Below, in pieces: positions 1 through 11,152 of a stretch of 64,000 bases of DNA (its first letter is position 1; each line of letters begins with the position of its first letter). The DNA is from an uncultured Acidobacteriia bacterium (GTDB lineage Bacteria > Acidobacteriota > Terriglobia > Bryobacterales > Bryobacteraceae): positions 20,639 to 84,638 of the forward strand of contig CAIKAS010000277.1 in the NCBI GenBank assembly GCA_903825445.1. The letters run 5' to 3'. The position numbers and the translations under genes are program-made. Under the pieces are notes generated by a model. It did no database searches, had not been told where the DNA came from, and saw nothing but the letters and a program-made list of their open reading frames with translations.

Positions 1-1020
1 ACCGGCATCGCGCGTTTGCCACAACAGCACGCAATCAGCCGGATCGCTGTCTCGACCCGCTCGACCAGCCTCCTGGTAATACTGCTCAATCGATTTCGGC
101 AGCGCCAGATGGATGACGGCGCGCACACCGGGCTTGTTGATGCCGAGACCAAACGCGATGGTCCCCACCAACACACGGACCTCGTCTGACATCCAGCGTT
201 CCTGATTCTGGCTGCGGTCGGCCGCATCCATCTTGCCGTGATACGGCACGGCTGCAATTCCCTGCCCGCCGAGGAACGCGACCGTTTCTTCCACGCGGGC
301 GATGGTGGGCGCGTAGATGATCATCGTGGATCCGGAATAGGCCTCGACAGCCGCTGTCAGCAGCTGTTGCTGCAACGCCCCGTCGCAGGCGCGAACGAAG
401 TAGTTGAGATTTGGCCGGTGGAAACTCGCGATGTACTTGTGAGGATCGCGCAGGCTGAGTTGCCGCAGAATGTCGTGCCGGACACGCTGGGTTGCACTTG
501 CGGTGAACGCGGCGATGGGCTGATCGGGGAAAAGTTCGCGAAGGCGCCGCAGTTGACGGTACTCGGGGCGGAACTCGTGGCCCCATTCGGATATGCAGTG
601 GGCTTCATCGATGGCGAAGAAGGCCACCGGCACGCGGCTCAGGTAGTCGATGAATTCGTCGCGGAGCAGGCGCTCGGGGGAGACGTAGAGCAGGCGGTAC
701 TCGCCATTCACGGCGCGTCTCATGACGTTTTGCTGTTCCGACCAGGGGATCTGGCTGTTCAGTGCCGCAGCGGGAATGCCCATCTGCTCGAGTTGCGCCG
801 CCTGGTCCTGCATGAGGGCGATCAGCGGCGAGACGACTACGGCCGTGCGCCCGGAAACTACCGCCGGCAACTGGTAGCACAATGACTTTCCGCCGCCAGT
901 CGGCATGACGACGCAGACATCATTGCCGGCGATGAGACTTTCCACGATTCGGCCCTGCAAAGGCCGGAAGTGATCGTAGCCCCAATACTTCCTGAGGACG
1001 GCGTGAAGATCTGGTGTCAC
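1..1020 (-). CDS. recQ: ATP-dependent DNA helicase RecQ, N-terminal part (runs off left edge)
   Basis: Minus-strand reading from GTG at 1020 gives VTPDLHAVLRKYWGYDHFRPLQGRIVESLIAGNDVCVVMPTGGGKSLCYQ, a RecQ Walker A region; no stop before window start. Confidence 0.85.
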   Translation of the reverse strand, partial: MTPDLHAVLRKYWGYDHFRPLQGRIVESLIAGNDVCVVMPTGGGKSLCYQLPAVVSGRTAVVVSPLIALMQDQAAQLEQMGIPAAALNSQIPWSEQQNVMRRAVNGEYRLLYVSPERLLRDEFIDYLSRVPVAFFAIDEAHCISEWGHEFRPEYRQLRRLRELFPDQPIAAFTASATQRVRHDILRQLSLRDPHKYIASFHRPNLNYFVRACDGALQQQLLTAAVEAYSGSTMIIYAPTIARVEETVAFLGGQGIAAVPYHGKMDAADRSQNQERWMSDEVRVLVGTIAFGLGINKPGVRAVIHLALPKSIEQYYQEAGRAGRDSDPADCVLLWQTRDAG

Positions 1021-1028
1021 TCGCGGGG

Positions 1029-1658
1029 TTATCGCTTCCCGGGCAAGGCGAGCCACAGGCCGAGGCCGGCGAAGACGCCCCCGGTCATCCAACGAAGAAC
1101 AGGCACTCCGGAGTCACGGGACTCCATGCGGCGGCGAAGAGCGCCGCCCACGGCACTGGCCGTAAAGGCCACCAGAATATTGAACAGGGTGCCGGAGACA
1201 TCGAAGATGAGACCGAGCCGGACGGTCTGCCCGAAGGCTCCGCCCTGAGGCGAGATGAACTGGGGGAGAAACGCGAGAAAGAAGAGGGCGACCTTCGGGT
1301 TGAGAATATTCGTGAGGGCGCCCTGCAGGAAGATGCGGGAAAGACTTGTCCGGGCCAGCGCCGGCTCGCGGGTTCCGGCACCGTGCGAAGTAATGGTGCG
1401 GTAACCGAGATAGATCAGGTAAACGGCGCCCGCATAGCGAACTGCGTTATATGCCGCCGGGACTGCACGGAGCAACTGGGCCAGGCCGAAGGCCACTGCG
1501 AAGATGTGAAAGAAGCAGCCGGCACCGATGCCTATAGCGGAGGCCAATCCTGCTGCCCTGCCCTGACCAATCGATCGGGCAATGATGTACAACATGTCAG
1601 GGCCAGGGGTAATGAACAGAAGAACCATTGCCGCGTAGAACACCGGCAGCGGAGTCAT
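1029..1658 (-). CDS. LysE/RhtB family translocator
   Basis: 209 aa; FITPGPDMLYIIARSIGQGRAAGLASAIGIGAG is typical of LysE family; multiple TM segments. Confidence 0.85.
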   Translation of the reverse strand: MTPLPVFYAAMVLLFITPGPDMLYIIARSIGQGRAAGLASAIGIGAGCFFHIFAVAFGLAQLLRAVPAAYNAVRYAGAVYLIYLGYRTITSHGAGTREPALARTSLSRIFLQGALTNILNPKVALFFLAFLPQFISPQGGAFGQTVRLGLIFDVSGTLFNILVAFTASAVGGALRRRMESRDSGVPVLRWMTGGVFAGLGLWLALPGKR

Positions 1659-2752
1659 TTCGCCGCAACCGGCAGGGGTCGCCGATGTACTTTGGACGGA
1701 TCTTCGGGGGCGGCCAACATGATGCGCAGACGCTCGACGGCGTCGAGAACTATTGGCGACATAATGCGGTAGCCACGGGCGTTAGGATTCACGCCATCGT
1801 CGGAGAACTCGGGCTTCATCATGCCTTTGTCGTCGGCCATGGCGGAGAAGTAATCGATGTAGATGAAGTTCTCGCGAATGCAGTAATCGCGGATCCAGGT
1901 GTTCACCTTCTTGATGGCCTCGGGGGTGCGGATCTTTGCGGCATCGCCGCCGACCGGCAGCAGGGAGGCAAACATCGGCTGGACGCCATGCGCCTTCGCA
2001 ACGTCGCCCATCATGACGAGGTTATCGGCGGTTGCCGACGGGGCGATGCCACGCGCGACGTCTTCCGACCCGGCGAGGACAACGACGGCGAGCGGGCGGA
2101 GAGCCACAACGTCAGCCAGAAACCGGGTCAGGATCTGATTGGTGGTTTGCCCGGCGATGCCGCGACCCACGAAGTCCTGCAGAGTGAAATACTCGTTGAG
2201 ACGCCAAAAGTCCGTCGCGGAATCGCCGAGGAATACGTAGCGGGACTTCGATGCTATGGGCGGGGGAAACTTCGAATTCACCGCGGCATAGCGCTTCAGG
2301 TTGTTGGGATCGGCTGCGGTGGCACGTATTTCCGCCTGCGCGGCGCCGAGCAGGACAGCGAAATGGCGATCCAGCCGCTGCAGGTTGTCGCGCAACTCGA
2401 GGAATTGTTGGGAGGCTGTGGGCGGAAAGAAGTCGGGGCGCGGCAAGGTATCTGCCAGCGCAAGATAGGCACGGATCTGATTACTGAACTGGAGGGTTAG
2501 GGAGGGGTCGCGTTGGGACTTGCCGAGGGCGGTCGCGGTGGCCTGCGCATTCTGCCGGAGCTGTTCGCTGGCGCGAACGAGGCCAGGCACCGCAACCGCA
2601 GTCGACTCCATCAACTGCATTACCCGCGTGGCCGTGAGCTGAGTTTCCGCGGGGCTGAGCAGAGCATTGGCCGGACTCTGCGCGAAAGCGGCGGTGGAAA
2701 AAAACTGCAGGAAAGCCACCGCTAAAACCGGAGCTACTCGGGTGCGTCGCAT
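1655..2752 (-). CDS. SGNH/GDSL-type hydrolase, secreted
   Basis: ORF extends to 3028 but MRRTRVAPVLAVAFLQFFSTAAFAQ (ATG at 2752) is a signal peptide start; FLGDSATDFWRLNEYF motif; 4-bp overlap with next gene. Confidence 0.75.
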   Translation of the reverse strand: MRRTRVAPVLAVAFLQFFSTAAFAQSPANALLSPAETQLTATRVMQLMESTAVAVPGLVRASEQLRQNAQATATALGKSQRDPSLTLQFSNQIRAYLALADTLPRPDFFPPTASQQFLELRDNLQRLDRHFAVLLGAAQAEIRATAADPNNLKRYAAVNSKFPPPIASKSRYVFLGDSATDFWRLNEYFTLQDFVGRGIAGQTTNQILTRFLADVVALRPLAVVVLAGSEDVARGIAPSATADNLVMMGDVAKAHGVQPMFASLLPVGGDAAKIRTPEAIKKVNTWIRDYCIRENFIYIDYFSAMADDKGMMKPEFSDDGVNPNARGYRIMSPIVLDAVERLRIMLAAPEDPSKVHRRPLPVAAK

Positions 2753-2756
2753 ATCT

Positions 2757-3572
2757 CTATTTTGCACCCGGAACGGGCACGGCGGAAGGGGGTTTTTCCA
2801 TGCGAAAGGTAATAGTGCCGATGGCGATCTGAAGGCGGACCTGGAGCTGAATGGGCAGGCGCTTGTCATCGTCGGTAATCCAGACGTGCAGATGACCGGA
2901 CCGCCGGAACAGCACGTTATCGAAAAGATAGATTTCGTAGAGGATGGTGTTGACGGTGCCGAAATCGGTCTTGAGGGCCTCGCGGCGCTGGGCCTCCACT
3001 TTGGCCATGACGAACTTCTTGCCGTCACTTACCGGAATCAGAGCGGACTTGCCGGGATCGAGGCGTAGATAGCGGAGGGAGATGAGGCCACCGATCAGAT
3101 CGTGAACGCAGCCGGGGATCGTCACTTCCTGAGTCACGGTGGAGTTCCTGGTCAGGTCCTTTTCGAGGTAGCTTGCTTTGTGGGCCGCCGAGTCATAGGT
3201 GATGCGGGTCTCCTTATGACGGCCACCTTCCTGCGCCTGAATCAGGGAACTTTGGGCGCAGAAACCAGGCGCGAGGGATGCGGTGTACTCGTCGTTGACC
3301 AGGTAGAGTCGCGAGACAAGACCGGCGGATTCGACGTGGAGGCGGACATCGCCCGCCTCAGGACCGGCTGAAGGGGAGGCGTTCCATTCGAGGTGAGCCT
3401 TTCCTGCTGTGATCAGACGCCATTCGATGGCGTAGTCGAACGCTTCGTGAGCGGGAGGAACGAGGGCAGGCGCGGCGTTAAAGGCTGCCTGCGGGGTGGC
3501 TAACGCTGGAAGGAAGATTGCGATGGCCAGCAGTGGCGCGACGCGGCGTGTAATCGGGGGCCATCTGGACAT
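2757..3572 (-). CDS. DUF3108-like secreted protein
   Basis: 271 aa; FDYAIEWRLITAGKAHLEWN resembles DUF3108 family; N-terminal signal segment. Confidence 0.65.
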   Translation of the reverse strand: MSRWPPITRRVAPLLAIAIFLPALATPQAAFNAAPALVPPAHEAFDYAIEWRLITAGKAHLEWNASPSAGPEAGDVRLHVESAGLVSRLYLVNDEYTASLAPGFCAQSSLIQAQEGGRHKETRITYDSAAHKASYLEKDLTRNSTVTQEVTIPGCVHDLIGGLISLRYLRLDPGKSALIPVSDGKKFVMAKVEAQRREALKTDFGTVNTILYEIYLFDNVLFRRSGHLHVWITDDDKRLPIQLQVRLQIAIGTITFRMEKPPSAVPVPGAK

Positions 3573-3588
3573 CCAATGGTTCAGTTTC

Positions 3589-4237
3589 TCATATTGCGAT
3601 CAGTTCACGGGGGTGAGTGATCCAGTAGTCGGGAGACCATTTTGCCATGTCCTCGCGGTTGCCGTAGCCGTAGAGGACGGCGCAAGTGCGCATTCCGGCG
3701 CGGCGACCGGCTTCCATGTCGGCGGCGGAGTCACCTACGAAGAGGCAGTCGTCGGGCTTCGCGCCCACTGCTTCCATGGAGCGCAAGAGGACGTCCGGTT
3801 CGGGCTTGCAGGGGAAACCGTCTGTGCCCTGGACGTGATCGAAATGGGGCAGGAGTCCAAACATTTCGAGGACAATGCGGGTGGTGGGAGTGCCTTTGGT
3901 GGTGGCGGTAGACTTGCGGCCGGGTAACGCCGCCAGCGTTTCCTTCACGCCGGGGTAGAGTTTCGTGGAGGCATGTCCGCGACCCGTATAGACTGCGCGG
4001 TATTGCTGGATGAGGTCGTTGAGCTGTTCGCGATTGAAATCCGGACGGACTTCCTGGAAGCAGACATCGAGGTGGTAGCCGATGAAGCTGCGCAGGTACT
4101 CGAATTCGAGTGGCTGCGGAGCGTGTGGAGAAAGCACCTGGTGGATTGCGCCGCAGATGTCCGCGGCGGAATCGAGCAGTGTCCCGTCCACATCGAAAAT
4201 GTAGACGGGGAAGGCAGGGATATTTGCGGTCGACAAG

Positions 4238-4260
<23 letters not shown>
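3589..4260 (-). CDS. HAD-family hydrolase, phosphoglycolate phosphatase-like
   Basis: [44 protein letters not shown] motifs. Confidence 0.85.
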
Positions 4261-6151
<1,891 letters not shown>

Positions 6152-6257
6152 AAAACCTCATTTACCGATCTCGTCTATTACGCCCGAACAGCTGTACGCC
6201 GAATAAGCCCTGCAATTTCAGCGCCGCTTGACATCAAAAAAGACCCGCGCTATTGGT

Positions 6258-7613
6258 TTAGACGTTTCGGCGGACCGATTCGATTCCAACTGAAGCCAAA
6301 TCCCGTACCAAAAGGATAGATTCGCTATCCGTCGTTGCAGCAAAATTCCTGTTTGCACCAAATCTTCGGGTCCAGACGATTGCGTCTCCCATCACAATGA
6401 CGGGCCATCTGCGCCGTTCCCAAAGTGGAATCCGGAAATCCTGAAACAAGGTCTTGATTTTGACCGCTCCAGGATGACCGTACCGTTCGAACTGGTCTCC
6501 GGGGCGCCAGTTGCGGAGGTGCAATGAACCAAGGCACTTTGCCTGGTCCAAAGCGTTCACGTCACTATTATATACGCCATCGGGGGTGACGAGTTCCATC
6601 TCAATGGTTAAGCGGCGGTCCGGGAGGCTGGTGAGGCCTGGAACGGACAGGGGAACTTCGAAATTTCGCTCTATCCGGGCGTCGAAACCCTGGGGGGCGA
6701 GGCGGAGCTGGTCGAAGGAGCGGTAGACGTCGAGATCCGGCAACTGGATGCGACCGCTGCCTTCGCGGGTGGCCATGAGGGCGCGGATACCCTCTATATG
6801 GTGGAAGCCGATGGCCCGGAGGTGGCCGCGGACGCGTTCGACGGCGCGGCGGAGCAGGCGGCGCTGGGCGGCGAGAGGAAGTTCGACGAAAGGCTCGATG
6901 TTGAGCAGGACGGTTTCGGGCGCGGTTTGGAGATACAGAGGTTCCAGCAGGTCGAGTTCGGTAGTCCAGTAGTCTTCTTCGGCGCGCGCCCATTCAGCAG
7001 TGGAGGCGAGGACTTCGGGAAGCGCGGGGTTCAGCTGCGTGAGTTCCGGTAAGATGTTGTGCCGGATACGGTTGCGCTGGTAGTCGGTATTGGCGTTGGA
7101 CGCGTCTTCGCGCCATTCGATATTACGGGTCTTTAGGTATTCGCGAATTTCGGCGCGGCGGATGGAGAGTAGCGGGCGGATGGTGCCGGTGGCGGTTTCG
7201 GGGCGAATGCCGCTGAGGCCGGCGGAACCGGAGCCGCGCAGGAAACGGAAGAGGACGGTTTCGGCCTGGTCGTCCAATGTGTGGCCGGTGGCGACGGTGT
7301 CGCAGATGCCCTGGCTAATGCAATCGGAAAAGAATTGGTAGCGCAGGCGGCGGGCTTCCTGTTCGGTGTTGCCCTCAGCGGGCGGGAGAGTGGCCACGTG
7401 GCAGGAGAGGTCTGCGGCGGCGGCGAGGGCGCGAACGAAGGCTTCATCGGCGTCGGATTCGGGGCCGCGAAGTTTGTGGTTGACGTGGAGGATAGCGGCG
7501 GCGACGTTGAGTTCGCGGAGGACGGTCAAGAGGAAGACAGAATCTGCACCACCAGACACAGCTACGCCGATGCGTTTGTGGTCGGCGACGGCAGTGGAGA
7601 TGCGGGTGAACAC
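6258..7613 (-). CDS. tilS: tRNA(Ile)-lysidine synthetase TilS
   Basis: 451 aa; VAVSGGADSVFLL PP-loop, ATGHTLDDQAETVLFRFLRGSG; next to ftsH. Confidence 0.93.
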   Translation of the reverse strand: MFTRISTAVADHKRIGVAVSGGADSVFLLTVLRELNVAAAILHVNHKLRGPESDADEAFVRALAAAADLSCHVATLPPAEGNTEQEARRLRYQFFSDCISQGICDTVATGHTLDDQAETVLFRFLRGSGSAGLSGIRPETATGTIRPLLSIRRAEIREYLKTRNIEWREDASNANTDYQRNRIRHNILPELTQLNPALPEVLASTAEWARAEEDYWTTELDLLEPLYLQTAPETVLLNIEPFVELPLAAQRRLLRRAVERVRGHLRAIGFHHIEGIRALMATREGSGRIQLPDLDVYRSFDQLRLAPQGFDARIERNFEVPLSVPGLTSLPDRRLTIEMELVTPDGVYNSDVNALDQAKCLGSLHLRNWRPGDQFERYGHPGAVKIKTLFQDFRIPLWERRRWPVIVMGDAIVWTRRFGANRNFAATTDSESILLVRDLASVGIESVRRNV

Positions 7614-7668
7614 AATCTGATCTTAATAGCCGTCGACAAACGCCGATGGACGCCGATAGCGCAAAAAG

Positions 7669-8364
7669 CTAGGCGGCATGCTGCATTGGGGCCGCGTTTT
7701 TTGCGTCGCGGGGCGTTTTACAAAACGAAGCCGATTCGCTGGATGACGGCAGTGGGGCGGCGAGCATGGCGTCGATTCGCAGCGTTTCCCGGAGCCCTTC
7801 GAGGCGGAATTCAGCTGCGGATTGTTGGGTGAGTTGCTTTTCGATGGATCGCCAGTCGCAGATGCCCATATAAGAGAGATCCGTGCCGTCTTCGGTGGAT
7901 TCGTTGCGGTAGAGGCGATCGGTCTGGAGTTTTCGGAGTTCGGCGGTGCATTTGTGCATGAGGCGGTGGGCCTGGGAGCGGGCGCGGTCGACGGAGATCT
8001 GGAGTTTGGCCTGGGATTCTACCTGCATGGGGTCGGGGATGTTGCCGGTATCGTCGCCTGTTTCGTGGTCGGTGGGGACCATGCTGGCTTCGACGAGACC
8101 GCAGCGGCGGAGACGCCACATGGCGCGGCGGATTTCGTTGACCAGTTCGTGTTCGAGCATGCCTTGCGGGGCTAGGTCGTGGTTAAGGGCCTTGTCGAGG
8201 TCGGCGTAGGCGGATTGCTCGGCGGGGCGGATGAAGTCGTGGTCGGTGAAGAGGCCGTGGGTGGTGGCGTTCTTCGAGGATGTTGTTTTGCCTTCTTCGG
8301 TGCGGGGTCCGGTGGAGGATCGGGCGTTGATCGCGTTGGCGATGCTTTGCGCGGGACTGGACAT
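7669..8364 (-). CDS. Conserved hypothetical protein (NARSSTGPRTEEGK family)
   Basis: From ATG at 8364: MSSPAQSIANAINARSSTGPRTEEGKTTSSKNATTHGLF; pattern I associate with a recurrent acidobacterial family of unknown function. Longer ORF start at 8631 looks unsupported. Confidence 0.6.
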   Translation of the reverse strand: MSSPAQSIANAINARSSTGPRTEEGKTTSSKNATTHGLFTDHDFIRPAEQSAYADLDKALNHDLAPQGMLEHELVNEIRRAMWRLRRCGLVEASMVPTDHETGDDTGNIPDPMQVESQAKLQISVDRARSQAHRLMHKCTAELRKLQTDRLYRNESTEDGTDLSYMGICDWRSIEKQLTQQSAAEFRLEGLRETLRIDAMLAAPLPSSSESASFCKTPRDAKNAAPMQHAA

Positions 8365-8600
8365 TTTCTGGTTCCTTTTTTCGGCGTGAATTGGGGAGCG
8401 AATGCGGCGGCTCTCCTGGAGACAGAGTTGCATGCTGGAAGGGGGTCGAAAGGCGGGAGGGCGGTAAGGTGATGAAAACAGGGTGACGATATATTTTGAA
8501 ATCTGTGACTCACCCACGACCGGGCTTCGCTCCGGCCACAACGAGGGCTGACATGGGGATGAGAGGACGCAGCTATGGAGTGCGTAAAGGGTAGTTCCGC

Positions 8601-8636
8601 CTAACGTGTCTTGACCAAAGCTTATGGACACTAACG
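8601..8636. repeat. CTAACG direct repeats flanking a TGTC...GACA segment
   Basis: CTAACG|TGTCTTGACCAAAGCTTATGGACA|CTAACG immediately downstream of the RT-nuclease operon. Confidence 0.6.
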
Positions 8637-8639
8637 CAG

Positions 8640-9359
8640 TCAGCCAGTTCTGTATCTACTGAAGGGCTCGGCGATATAATTAACAATCTCAGATAGCACA
8701 ACCGCCGCCGTCATACCTGCCGTCGTCATGCATAACGTTTCGAGATCATCCTCAAGGTAAATTCCAGACCGAGGGTTAACCAAACAGACTGTTTTAATAT
8801 CGTATTTCTTTATGCTGAAATTAAGAGCACAGTAGCAAAGCAACTGTCTGATATCAGCGCCGCGAAATTGCCGTTCACCGGCCTTCACCTCGAAGAGTGT
8901 GTAATCTCCGAGCACATCGCCTACCGCTTCGTCGAGCCACCCACATCCGGGAAAAGACGGCTTAGCAAGAAGGTTTCTTATAGGGCGGCCAGAAAAAAAT
9001 GCGCTTAGACTCTTTGCAACCGTTGCTGCCTCGCGTAATCCATATTTACCCATCGGCTGCGGAGGCAGTCCAGAAGAGTGCGGCATTTTGGCAATGTAGG
9101 CCAAGGCTTCGCTCGCACACTGGGAGATAAGATTCTCGGGAAGATCTGGCACTGGGACTGATAGCCGCAGTGATGCAGCGAATAATAGAAAAGCACATTC
9201 GTTAACCAAACCCCTCTGGTCAGGCGGAACCAGCGAGTACAGGGGAGCGGCAAATCGGCATAACCTCACGTTGCGCGTCCGAATGTAAGGCTCCTCCATG
9301 GGTAACAGGGAGTTCCAGAAGGCAGAATGGGAAAGAGAGAAGCGCTTTTCGCTTATCAT
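8640..9359 (-). CDS. Putative PD-(D/E)xK-nuclease-like protein, RT-associated
   Basis: 239 aa; WLDEAVGDVLGDYTLFEVKAGERQFRGADIRQLLCYCALNF fits a D-x(n)-ExK core followed by a Q-rich helix; ATGA overlap with upstream RT gene. Confidence 0.65.
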   Translation of the reverse strand: MISEKRFSLSHSAFWNSLLPMEEPYIRTRNVRLCRFAAPLYSLVPPDQRGLVNECAFLLFAASLRLSVPVPDLPENLISQCASEALAYIAKMPHSSGLPPQPMGKYGLREAATVAKSLSAFFSGRPIRNLLAKPSFPGCGWLDEAVGDVLGDYTLFEVKAGERQFRGADIRQLLCYCALNFSIKKYDIKTVCLVNPRSGIYLEDDLETLCMTTAGMTAAVVLSEIVNYIAEPFSRYRTG

Positions 9360-11152
9360 AATGGCAAATCCCAGGTACGCCCATTGTTCTTCTCACCCAC
9401 CCACTTCATGAACTCCGAATCGGTTTCGCTGAATTCATCCCGAAACCTATGCCTCCAGTGTCTTCCCTCATCCCCTAAGATGTACGACGCTACGATTAGT
9501 GCCCGCTTTTCCCAAGGCGTCAGGATCGCAAAACGTTTCAGCTGTTCCGAAAGCCAATAGTCCACGCGTCGGCGAGTCATCGCGAGTAATACATCCCGTT
9601 TCACCATCATGTCGGTCTTTGGCCGGTGGTAGACGTCGATGAGCAATGCGTCTGTTTCCTCCGCGCGATCAAACGCCAAAATGTGAATTGCAAAACTGAG
9701 GTTCGCGGGAACCAAAAAAATATGCGAATTCTGGACGATAAGGTTACGAATCGTTTCAAACACTTCGAGCCTGATCTCCTCTGATAGCTCGTCTAACAGA
9801 CGGTGCAACACGATCGCGACGCTCGGGAAAATAGGATACAGTATCCGGAGGTTTCGTACTACTGAACGCGCTGCCGCATCACGAAGCAGTGGAGGAAGGA
9901 AGCGAATTGACTTCACGAGTTGGCGTGTGAGGCCTTCATCAATCCTGCTTTTGTTTAGCTCCCGCGACAGCATGCCCGTAATATCAAAGCGTGCAAGCTC
10001 CTCTCGGAGTTGCTCGTATTGCGCGTCTGCGGTAGGTGAATACGGATCGTACGCCAAGCGAAGGCCTAGGAACTCTTTTGCCGTTGCCTCATCTACAGAA
10101 TCGGCCGCTACTGGTTCTGCCATCGGCGATGATCGGGTGAATTCAGCCTTGGACATGAGCCGTGTCTTAGCCCGTGCGAGCGTGAGACCCTCATTGGCCA
10201 AGAGAACCTCACTAAGCTGTACGAGCGCGCTCTGTGCGGATGTGGCAGAATCAGCAAAGATCAGATAGTCATCAACAAACCTGCAAAAGCGAATGCCCGC
10301 GGCAAGTAGTAACCGATCTGTTCTGTTGAGCAGGAGTTCCGCGAGCAGACGAGCCGCGTTACCGCCTACGGGCAGACCGTAAGACGGGCCACCGGACAAA
10401 CGCTTCAGGATTTCCATGACTCGTTTGACCGCCTCAGTCTCCGTCGTAGCCTGCTTGAGCGCGTTCTCTAGTCGATGATGATAAATGCGCGGATAGAAGT
10501 CTGATATGTCGGTCGATATAACGAACTCAGCTGAATTGACGTATTCGAGAGCCGTGCGATGGAACATCGCCCAGCCGATTTCAGGATTGAAAAGTGTGTT
10601 GCGTTCATTAGAGAGATTGAATCGGTACGAGAAAATGATCTTTTTTTCGACTGGAAGTCGAGCTTTCTCAATATCGCTCCCAATTTCAATGAGTAACGCC
10701 AGAAGATATGCATTCCATATTGGGTCAATTTGAGACGCGGCACGAAATCCGTGGTAGCCGACACTCGCCAGGCCTGTGGAAAAATTTACGGGATACGTTC
10801 TTAGCCAGCGGTCAAAGTCCGCATCCAGAGACATCAGGAGCCGGGTAACAGCCTCTTCATCATCGTGAAACCAATGGTTCTCAAGCGGAAAGGGAAATAC
10901 GTCCGTGTCGCCGTGGTGGGCAACGTTACGAACGGCAAAAAGGGCGCTCTCTTTGCTTATAGCCATCAGGTCGAGTTCCTTCGGTTCGAACAACTGGGCC
11001 CCGTATTTGCAAGCTGCTCCAAACTGGCGGGACCGCGACGCTTTTGCTAGTTCATCTAACCGATCATAGCGACGTATTCGGCGGTCATGTCTCCTATCCC
11101 ATTGAACTTTCAGGAAACGGGACGACTGCGTCGCCGGGAACGGTTTCGACAA
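9356..11152 (-). CDS. Reverse transcriptase (RNA-directed DNA polymerase), UG/Abi defence-type candidate
   Basis: 598 aa; FVISTDISDFYPRIYHH (motif A), GGPSYGLPVGGNAARLLAEL (motif B), FCRFVDDYLIFAD (motif C); C-terminal about 230 aa helical, repeat-like. TTG start at 11152 uncertain. Confidence 0.88.
   Translation of the reverse strand: MSKPFPATQSSRFLKVQWDRRHDRRIRRYDRLDELAKASRSRQFGAACKYGAQLFEPKELDLMAISKESALFAVRNVAHHGDTDVFPFPLENHWFHDDEEAVTRLLMSLDADFDRWLRTYPVNFSTGLASVGYHGFRAASQIDPIWNAYLLALLIEIGSDIEKARLPVEKKIIFSYRFNLSNERNTLFNPEIGWAMFHRTALEYVNSAEFVISTDISDFYPRIYHHRLENALKQATTETEAVKRVMEILKRLSGGPSYGLPVGGNAARLLAELLLNRTDRLLLAAGIRFCRFVDDYLIFADSATSAQSALVQLSEVLLANEGLTLARAKTRLMSKAEFTRSSPMAEPVAADSVDEATAKEFLGLRLAYDPYSPTADAQYEQLREELARFDITGMLSRELNKSRIDEGLTRQLVKSIRFLPPLLRDAAARSVVRNLRILYPIFPSVAIVLHRLLDELSEEIRLEVFETIRNLIVQNSHIFLVPANLSFAIHILAFDRAEETDALLIDVYHRPKTDMMVKRDVLLAMTRRRVDYWLSEQLKRFAILTPWEKRALIVASYILGDEGRHWRHRFRDEFSETDSEFMKWVGEKNNGRTWDLPL

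Noticed and set aside
238-885. 215-aa plus-strand ORF at the left edge
   Set aside because: Antisense to recQ; the minus-strand frame has clear helicase motifs.
1628-2500. 290-aa plus-strand ORF
   Set aside because: Opposite the SGNH hydrolase; high-GC shadow ORF.
10975-10995. GGTTCGAAC resembling a tRNA T-loop
   Set aside because: Inside the RT coding sequence; no acceptor or anticodon arms found.
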